From positions 1,984,644 through 2,048,643 of the forward strand of contig VYZI01000107.1 in the NCBI GenBank assembly GCA_013397695.1: a stretch of DNA of 64,000 nucleotides, written 5' to 3'. The stretch comes from Centropus unirufus (lineage: Eukaryota; Chordata; Aves; Cuculiformes; Centropidae). A program made the position numbers and the translations under genes. The notes under the pieces are model-generated. The model was given only the letters and a program-made list of their open reading frames with translations, was not told the origin of the DNA and searched no databases. Shown here piece by piece: positions 38,101-47,600 of this stretch (the first letter of the stretch is position 1; each line of letters begins with the position of its first letter).

Positions 38101-40894
38101 TAGTGTGGGCTTACTGCCACACTTATGATAATATTTTATCTGAACTTCTATAGCCACAAATTACAGATTATGATTATACCACCAAAATCCCAAAACATTA
38201 ACTTTTTATTTACAACCTGTGATTTCTGTTGGAGCTGTGGAATCTGAGAGTTAGTATAAAGCAGAAGAGTAGAATAGAGGAAAATCGGCTAATAAATCTT
38301 ATTGGGGTACTCTAAGGAAATGAACATAAGATTTTTTATGTGTTTTTTGTCCATATCAGAGATTTTACCTTTTCCAAACTGAAATTATTTTGACGGTTTA
38401 GAAACTGATAGCTGTAGAAAAAAAATATTCAGCAGCAGAGTTCTACTGTTTTCCTATATGTAGGCTGAGTGAAAAAAATTATAGTTCCTATTCTGCACTG
38501 TATACTGCCTGATGTACAACCATGTAATCATTCACAGCATGAAAGGATGTGTGTCCTCTTGTTAACAGGCAGAACTGAAAAGGAAGGAGTTTCTGCCCAA
38601 ATGCAAATATGGTGATATGCTCATTACTTCAATTTTGCATGTATGTTCCAACTGGAAAACACTTTTTGTATTTATTTCTACTCTAAGTAACAGGAGATGA
38701 GATCTCTCAGGGATAGAACTGGCAGTTTTGCATAACTCTTTAAAAGTCCCAAACTGGAGAATTTTTTTTTCCTTAAAGATGACTTTTCTTTCTCAGATTT
38801 TACTTTCCCATGTCAATAGGCATAACTGTTCTATTAGCCTCCCAGCAGAACTATCAGAACAAGGCAACATACAAGACAAAATGATTAGGCTTATCTGACA
38901 TAATTTATGTAGAAAATTGAAATTTTTCCTTGTCTGCTTTAGAAAGAAAGGTGAAATTTAAAAGAAGTCCTGGAGTTGGAAAGGTGAAACAAACACATTT
39001 AATACTTAAGCTCTTGTGACAAATGTATTATGAATCAGGCAGACAAGGAGATCATCCTAGAAAAGAAGGCAGATCTTTCTCAGGAGTTCAGAGATGGAAA
39101 TTATTGATCTCTGATGATTGATGGCCAAAATGATTTCATGGATGAAAGTGGCTTTTTTTGAAGACTTTTGGAAAATACTTGTTAACTCTGTAAGCATAAT
39201 ATCAAGTGGTGAATACTTCAGCAAAAGATACTCAAGTAGAAAGATCCAGGCAATTTTTATTATATTTAACCACTGTGCTGTAGAGACAAAATCAGCATTC
39301 TTTTAGGAGGGATGACAATTTAGCTGAGTTCAGATTTCAGGAGCCATGTGCATCTCTATACCTCAGTCTCTTCAAAGGAGAGGAAAAAGTAACTGGGAGG
39401 AAAAAATATTTAATGCCCTTAATTCACGTTGTTCTGCAGTTCGTTGTGTATGAGTGCTAGAGGAGAGCTTTACTTGCAGCGTCAGCTAGTGGCTGTCGAA
39501 GAAACTGATTAAAGCATGAGAACACGGTTTGATTTTTCTGGAGCAAGCCCTCAAAAGGTGAATTTACACTCACCTGCTGACCGTAGCCAAACAGTTGTTT
39601 TTTACCCATCCCCTTAGTCATTTCTGTGCAAGGTTTGCTTCCCTGCCCTTTGACATTCACTTCCTAATCTTGAGCAAGTCATGTAACAATGTTTTCCTTC
39701 TGTGCAGTTTCCATAGAATCAGTTAGATCTTCAGCTGAGAATCCACCCTTACCATAGCCAGTATTATTTTTATTATTTATATTTATGTCAGTTTTAAGGG
39801 AGACCAACTAAACATAAAGGCTCCCTTTTGCAGGCTTCTCCATATGATGAGAAAACAAAGTAAAGCTGCTTAAGCATAAAATGACAGGATTAATATTGAT
39901 CCTGAATCATAGTATTGACCCCCAAATATTCTAGGGAGACAAATTCAAGGAGACAGCCCAAAGAGACTTGGCTTCTACAAAAACTGCTAAAAAAAGTTTT
40001 ACGGAATGACTTAGCCACACAACAGAAGTAAATGGGGAACAGGGTAGCAGGTATGATGCAGGTCATTCACTTGCTACAGTGACAGAGATGGGATGTATGC
40101 AAAATACACTTTTATGACTTGTAGTAAGAAAATAAAATAAAAATTAGAAGAAAGGATGATATGCAAGGTCATGATTAAAAATGCAGGAGTAGGTTGATTT
40201 TTATGGCAGATACTTTTCTTAATTCGCCTGAGTTGGACATCTGACTTTCAAGAACTGTTTGGGCATCTCCTGGGTAAAGGTTCAAGGACAGAGGAATGCA
40301 TCCAGGGACTAGGCATTTCTTCTGTTGACTTCTACTACTGAATAAGGTAGTTAAACCTAAATTACTCAAGTATGGTTATAATGTCTACTGTTTATTGGGG
40401 TAACTGGTACTTACTATGTTTGTTCTAATCTTTAGCTGTAGAAAGGACCTAACTCTTCTATGTATCGCCTTCAGATAAAATATCCTGTGACTTTATTTCA
40501 GTGTAACTCAAGCTAGGTCAATCCAGCTTTTCTGGAATAGTTACTCATAGATATTAAACTACTCCTCATAATCTTATCCTACTCTAACTGTGGTAATTAA
40601 CATAAAGGATTTAATGTATTATTTTACAAAAATTTTAGACTTAGGTCAAATAAAATATTTAGGATTAAATAACAGAGATACAGTAGGTAGCTGGTAGCAA
40701 TAAAATTCTACTGAACAACACCTATAGATAATCACAACATAATATCTATCTAGTCACTGTTGAGCTTTTGCAGCCAAGAATTACATGGATCATACATACA
40801 ATGATTACTTCAATATTTGACACTGAAGGCCAAACAAAAGTATCACGCACTCAAAAGCTCGTTAAGAAGAGGAAAGCAATTTTTCATAAAAATA
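32113..40894. other. Unique AT-rich non-coding stretch
   Basis: About 8.8 kb without a supportable gene or recognisable interspersed repeat. It is among the most AT-rich parts of the window. The one distinct structure is the hairpin at 32515-32539. Open frames are all about 100 codons or fewer and carry no motifs I recognise. The stretch may be intronic. Confidence 0.55.
32515..32539. repeat. Perfect 10-bp inverted repeat overlapping a 14-bp palindrome
   Basis: GTGAAATATA at 32515-32524 pairs exactly with TATATTTCAC at 32530-32539 around a 5-base loop. The right part also contains the self-complementary TGAAATATATTTCA at 32525-32538. The sequence can therefore pair in two registers. It is AT-rich and cruciform-prone, and no transcript is known here. 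Confidence 0.75.
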
Positions 40895-41455
40895 ATTTAT
40901 GAAAGGAGTAGGGAAGTGATCGTCTCCCTATGCTCGGCACTGGTGAGGTTGCACCTTGAGTACTGTGTTCAGTTTGAAGCCCCTCTCTCCAAGAAGGACA
41001 TCGAGGCTCTGGAGTGGACATTGAGGCTCTGGAGTGGATGCAGAGCAGGGCAGTGAAGCTGGTGAAGGGTCTGGAGAACAAATCTTACAAGGAGCGGCTG
41101 AAGGAACTGGGATTGCTTAGTCTAGAGAAGAGGAGGCTGAGGGGAGATGTTATTGCTTTTTACAACTTCCCGAAAGGAGGCTCTAGTAAGGTCGGTGCTG
41201 GTCTCCTCTCCCAAGTAACAAGTGGTGGGGTAAGAGGAGATGGCTTCAAGTTGTGCCAGGGGAGGTTCAGACTGGGTATTAGGAACAATTTCTACCCTGA
41301 AAGCATTGGAAGAGGAAGCGGTTTGAGCCCACAGAAGTGGCTGAGTCGGTGTCCTTGGAGGTACTTAAAAGACGGGAAGATGTGGTGCTGAGGGATGTGG
41401 TCTGGTGGTGGAGCTGGCCGGGCAAGATTGAGCATTGGATGCGACGATCTTAACG
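40895..41455 (+). mobile_element. CR1 LINE fragment, copy C, with internal duplication and missing 3' tail
   Basis: This is a 3' portion of CR1 ORF2. The family-typical reverse-transcriptase tail is well preserved: SREVIVSLCSALVRLHLEYC, then KKDIEALEW, then KLVKGLENKSYKERLKELG, SLEKRRLRGDVIAFYN and LCQGRFRLGIRNNFY. A 20-base tandem duplication (40997-41016 and 41017-41036, one mismatch) repeats the codons for DIEALEW. Because 20 is not a multiple of 3, the frame shifts there. A second frame break lies near 41305. Similarity runs to GATCTTAA at about 41446-41453, a few dozen bases before the expected CR1 end. The octamer tail is absent and a CpG island begins instead. The 5' boundary is approximate. 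The copy is non-functional. Confidence 0.93.
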
Positions 41456-41525
41456 CCGTCCTTCGCTCCCTCTGCATTAGGCGCCGCGCGGCTCCCTCCC
41501 ATGTTCCCCTGTCTCGCTCTCACCC

Positions 41526-41543
41526 GGGCGCGGGCGGGAGGGG
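41526..41543 (+). promoter_or_regulatory. G-quadruplex-forming motif
   Basis: Four G runs of three or more are separated by loops of 3, 1 and 1 bases (GGGCGCGGGCGGGAGGGG). This satisfies the standard intramolecular quadruplex pattern, and the two one-base loops favour stability. It lies 28 bases before the CTCF motif in the same island. Folding in the cell is not shown by sequence. Confidence 0.75.
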
Positions 41544-41571
41544 AAGGCTGCAGGGCGCTGCGGCTCCCTGG

Positions 41572-41586
41572 CCAGCAGGGGGCAGC
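41572..41586 (+). promoter_or_regulatory. CTCF core binding motif
   Basis: CCAGCAGGGGGCAGC matches the vertebrate CTCF core consensus (CCASYAGRKGGCRS) at every position, on the plus strand. CTCF acts at insulators and loop anchors, and motif orientation decides loop direction. A second, imperfect resemblance (ACAGCAGGGCGCTGG, one G short) lies about 90 bases downstream and was not called. Occupancy would depend on methylation of the surrounding CpGs. Confidence 0.7.
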
Positions 41587-41758
41587 CGCGCACCTGCCAG
41601 ACACCGCGGCCCCACGCGCCGGCCCGAGGCGGGCGGCGGCAATTCCTGCGCTCCTCAGCGGCGCTGCCAGGGGGTACAGCAGGGCGCTGGCTTTTCGCAG
41701 GAGCGCCGGCTTGACAGAAATAAAGAAGCTGGGAATCACCGTCGCCGAGAACTAAAAT

Positions 41759-43633
41759 GACGATTTTTAGTTACTTAAGCTGCAAGTTTTACAGAAAACA
41801 GAGAAGGCTCGTTTGGCGTGGCCAGATTTGCCACAGGCAGCCTTTGGTGAAGTTGGCTGGATGTCCGCTGCTCCTTGTTCGACTGTGACAGGGGCTGCAG
41901 GTTTATCTGTGAACATAAAATGCTTCTACTACCTATTTTTTTGGCGGGGGTGGTCAGTGCGCTGATTTACTGACACGCGTATATTCCCCCCTTGCATGCT
42001 TATAAACACTTTTATCACATAATGTGTCCAGGATCAGGGCCATAGAAGTGGAATATATGGTGAAGGACCAGGAGGGGTGAGTTCCCAGCCTTATCTCTTC
42101 TTGGGTACCGTCAATGTCCTTTTGTGGTTTACCAATTCCGTGCAACATTCGTTTCACGATGCTGGTGAGCTGAGCACTCTCTGTGGTGCCATTCGCTAAA
42201 CTCATGCCCTGGAAAGACCTGGATTAAGTGATTCTTCCAAAGGAATTGATCTGCTTTTCCATGTTAGGTCAGAAATGTGCCTTAGGTTTAGAAGTGTGTT
42301 TTCCCTTGGTTCTGGGGTTTTACTCATGTTCTTTAAAGAGTTGAAGTCACTTGTGGTGCTCAGATCCAGGGCTTTGGGCCAATATTTATCAAAAATGCCC
42401 TAGCAGAACATCTCTGCCGTTTACTGAAACCTGCGCTCTGCTGAGAGCAGAGGGCATTAGAGTTCAGAGAGTGGGGTCCTAGGCGGGCAGGCCTGCTGCC
42501 CTGGCTGGGCAGAAGGGAAGGGAAGTGGGGGCCGTGGTGTTCCTTGCCAGCCTTCCATGCCTTCCATGATGTGCTGGCACCAACAGCCACCCAGCTTTGG
42601 AATAGCCCTTTCTCTGTCTTTTGGCTTGCGGCATCCTGTGGTTGAATATAACCTGAAAATTCAGTTGTGACTTGCTTTGTTTGTTGAAAGTAGCATAATA
42701 CTCTTTTTTTTTGTTTATCTTTAAGGACCATAAAGCCAGCCCAGAAAGAACTAAAGTCCTTAAGTCTTTCTACCACCTATAAATTCTCAAGTACCGTGTG
42801 CTGAATAAAAAAAACCCAAGATTTTTCTTCACCTGGCTCTGTATAAGCCGTATTTGCTTTTCACCAACCAAATGCTTGTAAGGAAATTTCACTGGGAAGA
42901 GTAATGATGACCTAACTGCACACCAAGATACCTGTTGATCATTCTATGTATGCACACAGGCAAGGCATATTGTGGCCTCTGTTCTTCTCTTGTCCTTTTG
43001 CCTCTAGAAACTAATACGATAAAGCAGACCTCAAAGTACAGAGGGAATTGGATATGCAGATTTATTTAATTAACTGTCTAACACTGCACACATTAGGATG
43101 TTTTGAAAGAGAGTAACATAATTATATGCAAACATATTGCTAGTTTACATTTCCTTCCTCTGTGAGCAAATTATCCCAGCATCTTGTTGTTAAGAATCTA
43201 TTATTTAGCAGAACCTTCTTTGCTGCCAGAAGCCCAAACATAACTGTGTAACTTTAGGGGCTCTGTTAATATTAACAACAACGCAGTTTTTACCACGTGG
43301 AAAAAAAATCTATTCTGAAAGAACACTGAACCTAATCAAGCACTCATGGTGTAAGAAAAATCAGAATTAAGTTTTCCTGGGCAACCTTGACTTGATTCTT
43401 TTGTTTTTATGTGTTCTAATATAGCTTTAGCTAAGTGATAATAAGGCATTTTCCCTAACTCTTCCTGAAATCCTTATTCCTAAGTTGCTCACAGCTGCCA
43501 TTTTTTTCAGTCTTTTCAGAAAGGAAGTTGCTTGCACAAAGAAAACCTTTTTTTTCTAAAACGTAGTAAGTCACATTGACTCATGTCGATTCCCAAGCCC
43601 CTAAAGACTCTGATTTGCTTTTACTCATTGCAG
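41759..43633. other. Non-coding flank between CpG island 2 and the candidate exon
   Basis: No gene is recognised. A moderately GC-rich patch lies at about 42440-42610 and contains a perfect 9-base tandem duplication (CCTTCCATG twice) at 42551-42568. A minus-strand open frame of 138 codons (42360-42776) crosses that patch but has no recognisable motif. The rest is ordinary AT-rich sequence. Confidence 0.5.
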
Positions 43634-43807
43634 TCTCACGAGTTAATTTTAGCAATTCAGCTTTCCTCTAAATGTCATGAGATACTGAGGAATGCAAGGC
43701 ACCTGAAGGAGACCTTAAAAGAATTATACATAGAATTTGACGAGCAGTCTGAGAGCCCCATTAATCTAATTTCAGCCAAGACCAGAAGAAAATTTTGTGC
43801 TAAAAAT
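43634..43807 (+). other. Weak candidate internal exon
   Basis: A good acceptor (pyrimidine-rich TTTGCTTTTACTCATTGCAG, with branch-point-like CTAAA and CTGAT upstream) is followed by 58 open codons. These end at a GT (AAAAAT|GTAATT) that would serve as a rather weak donor. The candidate exon is 174 bases, divisible by three, and starts and ends in phase 0. The peptide is rich in charged and polar residues in a helix-like pattern (for example ARHLKETLKELYIEFDEQ), unlike most frames here. The frame stays open to a TAA at 43823-43825, so it could also be a terminal exon. I do not recognise the protein. Without conservation or transcript evidence it may be chance. Confidence 0.2.
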
Positions 43808-44161
43808 GTAATTTTTCTCTTCTAAAAAAATTTCACAGCACTGAATTTTTAATTTCACAAAAAAGTATTTACTTTTAAAATCTCAGTGAGAAGTACACCT
43901 GAGGATGAAGGCAATTAGAGTATTTCAGCAGAAAATCTGGAACCTGACCTCACAGTTTTGGGTGTGAGAGACAGAAGCATAAGGTATTAGACTTCACTCA
44001 GTTTATTAAATGCAAGAGACAAGCATTCACATTAAATCACTCTCCCTTGTTTTTGATTCACCAGAAACATGCTGTAAAGTATTACTTTCCCGGGTTTAGT
44101 TTTCATTTCTGTCTTCCTGTTCTTAGTTGGAGCTGGCTTTGGGAAAATCTAAATGCACTAG

Positions 44162-44680
44162 TGTACTGGGTCTAGGTTGCATGGCGTTAATTTTCCTCCT
44201 AACAGCCTACAGGTTGCTATGTTTATGGCTGATGACATAATCAGTGCTTGTAATACACCATTGTTTTAGTTATTACTGAGCTGTGCATGCACAGCATGAA
44301 AGCTGTCTCTGTTTCTGGCTCTGCCCACAAATTGAGGAGGTTGAGGGGGGACAGGAGTCTGGCCAGGGATGTAGCTGGCGCAACAGGCCTGAGCTGGCCA
44401 AAGTCTGTACCGTCTAACTTCACATTCAGCAGTAAAATTTGGGTAATCTTCTTCAAAGTAGCCATTTATTGGAAACTGCTGGGCATTGGTTTACTGGTGG
44501 GAAGTAACAAGTGATTGCCTTTGTATCCCATTTTTTTTTTTTTCTTTCCTTCACCCCACCCCCTCCCTTCACTTTCTTTATCACGACCCCTGAGATTTGC
44601 TCCCTTTTGCTCTTGTAATTCTCTCCACCATCCAACTAGTGTCAGGGTTTGAGCAAGCATCTGGCCAGCGCCAACCCAGA
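44162..44680 (+). mobile_element. Solo LTR, avian ERVL-like (class III) endogenous retrovirus
   Basis: The element opens with TGTACTGGGTCTAGGTTG, followed by the GTTAATTTTCCTCCTAACAG segment typical of a common avian LTR family. In the expected order come TGTTTTAGTTATTACTGAG, a GAGG/GGGGACA-type middle, GAGCTGGCCAAAG, a pyrimidine tract with 13 T (44531-44543), and TTGCTCTTGTAATTCTCTCC. It ends near CCAACCCAGA at about 44680. Orientation is plus. No second LTR and no internal retroviral genes are visible beside it, so it is probably a solo LTR left by recombination between paired LTRs. No matching target duplication was found, and the 3' end is eroded. LTRs carry promoter signals, but no intact TATA box or AATAAA signal is seen. 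The family name comes from general recall of bird repeats and needs a library match. Confidence 0.75.
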
Positions 44681-47600
44681 AAAATGAGACCACAATTTTA
44701 ATTGTTTACTATCCGTCTGAACATGTGAGAAATTTCAGGATGAACTAAGGCAAAAATAGTAGCTAAGGCTAGGAGATACGTGTGTACAATTCCCTTCCAG
44801 CAGAGGTGACGTTTCTATTTGGCCCTACTGATGCTGAATCCAGGGATTGAAATCAAGAATCCTGACACATTTGAATTACTACAAAAGCAGCTGAAGACTT
44901 CTACTATTTATAATCCTATGTAGCTCTGCCACTAATAGAGGATGTAAACCTAAATGGACTTTGTTTCACTGAGGATGAGGAAGAGCTTTTAGATGTACGT
45001 GAAGCACATCCTGGTGAATCCTTTAGTTGCAGGATCAAATGGAAGACCTGTCATAGGAACAATTTACCCCTTGAAAATATTATAAAATGTTGGTAGTTAA
45101 ATTGGCTACTTAGTGAAAATAACAATCCCTTGGGTTACATGACTGAACAATTGTTTTCTTATAATGAATATGTCTGATTATAATTTTGTTTTTCCTTCTC
45201 TTTTGTTTTTTTACCTTACAACTCTGTCCTTTTAGCAATAGCTTTTCATTTCTGAAATAGTGTCTCCTGCCTTTACCAATGAATTGAAGTTTATTTAATG
45301 GAGGAAGAGCCCAGGTGTCCTTCATAATAAAAAATTTGAAAATCTAACTTTTCTTAACTGTAAACCAGCAGATTTCCAGTGTAAATTTTATGTACTATTA
45401 AGAGTATTATCCAAGGAAATGTGAGCTTATGAGTCTTATAATTTGTTGAGTTTTTCATACTTGATAAAAACTATATGTAATTCAAAGGAATTGCACATCT
45501 TCCTTTGACACAATAATTTACCTGCTGGTTTACTGTACCTATTAAGTGTTTATATAACACAATATTTCCAGAAGATAGATACTATTATGCTTGGAATTAG
45601 AATAATTTGCACGAACAATTCGTTTGTTTAATATGAAGCCTGGAGAGAATACCTCCAGTTGTGCGTAAATTCTTAAATACCATTTCATGTTGAGTGTTTA
45701 TTCTTGAGAACGGCAATAGCTTCACAGAAACCTACTGTACACCTCCCACCATCAGTGAGCAAATTGAGTGACATTTCAAAGAAATACTGTGGAGCTGGTA
45801 ACTAACGTTTGGTACTATTCTACTAATTAGCTGGAGGCTTAGAGACTAGAATTAAGTAATTAATTTCCTCCACAATAGCAGTTAGTGCTTCCAGTGGACA
45901 GTGATGTATCACTCAATTTATTTATTTCAGGAAGGGGTAAGATAATAACATTCCCCAATCAAATCTTTGTGTTTATATTGTAAATTTAAGAATTTAATGA
46001 GATAGAGAGTTGTTTTTATATAAGCAGATAGAAAAAGCCTTCCCATATTAATTTTATCAGGGACTTTTTTTCCAATTAAAGCCTGATCCAATAGAAGGCA
46101 CCAAAATCTTTGCTGCACACTAAAGTCTCGGGAGCCTTTGGACAACAAAGCGCCTGCCTCAGTTATACCTTGGGGGAATGCATCTACAACTGTACTAAAT
46201 CCTTGAGAGAGATAAAGCCTAATAAAATCAGTGCATTCAATGTTAAAAGCATAGCAAAATATATTGCTAAATGATCTAGCAGATGCCAATTTAAGTTGAC
46301 AGTAATTCATGTTTGTGATAGCATTAAGAGGAAAGCATGACTTTTGTTGTTTCAAAGGTTGGCAGCAAAAAGATTTGATAAGTATGTGTGGGTGATTTAG
46401 GATGTTGTATTAGGACAGCCAGTGAGCACATGGCCTGTGGGTTGGGGAAGCTTGTTGAAAGGTGGGGAAGAGTTTATTACCACTGATACATTAGCTAACT
46501 ACCTACAGCACTGCAAATTTTGAGGGCAACACAAGGAAGAGATGAAAGAAAAACATCTGTTTTCAGGACAGGAAAGATAAATGCTTTAAGGGACAAGCAA
46601 AAAAATGCAGTCTTGCACAACCATGGCTATCATATAGCAGGCAAAAGGAAGTGCCTGTTAGTGCTCAAGCACCTAAAATGTCAGGAGGAAAGAGGAGCAA
46701 ACATAAAGTCTTCAGTCTTAAGCTAATGGCTGATTGGTGGGAAAGGTGGTCATCTGGAAAGCTCGAAAAGGGAGAAGTATTCCTGCAAGTGGTGAAGACA
46801 ACAGATGAATTCAGACCAGAAGAATTCAGCATGACTTGCCCATTTTCTTGCATTTAGGATGTCATAGTTTTGTCAGATTCTTTAGTTTCAACATTTTCCT
46901 TAATTAGAATTGCCTCAAATCAAGTAGCTACTTGTTAAATTTTCCTTCATGGAACGCTTGATTTTTCTTCTGCTAAATTGTTTTAGAACAAATGGATTGC
47001 ATGTGCATTCACCATTTACTGTGACATCCACTAAAGCCAGATAAACCCCAAGAACATGAAGCATAATATTTGCAATTTACTATGCACAGGTAGTTTGATG
47101 GATAGGAAAAAAATGTTAGAGGCAGTTTTGCTTTCAGCCTGATGAAGCTTAGCTAGAAACAATTAGTTTCACCATTTGAAATAAATATGTGAAGCCAACA
47201 GCAAAACAAAAATCAATCTAATTCAGTTGCTGAATATTTCAGTTTCTGGCAAACTCAATTGAAAAACCCATGATATCATTCATTGGTCCTGTTCAGAGAG
47301 AAAGCACTTCTGTTTTAATTTCTAGTGCATTTGCTAAGGCAGCTTTATGGCACCAATATGGGTAGTTTTTGCCCTTCAATCCATCTATATAAATTACTTC
47401 AGTCAAAGCTTAAGTGTGCAGTGAAAATGTTTTAAATCAAAATAATCCTGTAATAACTCTGTGCTTAATGATGTCGCATTCTAGCTATCAACCTCATTCT
47501 GCAAATGCTTTGGTCTCAAAACTGTTCTATTTCCTTCTAACATCCCAAGGGAAAAAGAAAGAGGATTGTTTTCGTCAATCATATGATAATAGGTGATTAA

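Larger units (their letters stand above)
41455..41758. promoter_or_regulatory. CpG island 2 with CTCF and G-quadruplex motifs
   Basis: A compact GC-rich block begins where CR1 copy C ends and stops abruptly near 41755, where AT-rich DNA resumes. A hand count gives about 36 CpG in 310 bases. Inside are a G-quadruplex motif (41526-41543) and a full-match CTCF core (41572-41586). Frames are open on both strands (for example 41435-41755 plus and 41365-41739 minus), but these look like GC-rich chance frames; none reads as a known protein. There is no TATA box. It may be an alternative promoter, an insulator or boundary element, or both. Island status comes from composition; regulatory use is inferred. 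Confidence 0.72.

Noticed and set aside
41682..41699. Second CTCF-like motif in CpG island 2
   Set aside because: It lacks one G in the central run relative to the CTCF core, unlike the full match at 41572-41586.
41677..41700. Possible REST/RE1 site in CpG island 2
   Set aside because: One half (GGCGCTG) fits but the other half of the RE1 consensus does not, so the match is too poor to call.
42360..42776. 138-codon minus-strand open frame
   Set aside because: It crosses a GC-raised patch containing a small tandem duplication. There is no motif and no start context or splice signal, so a chance frame is more likely.
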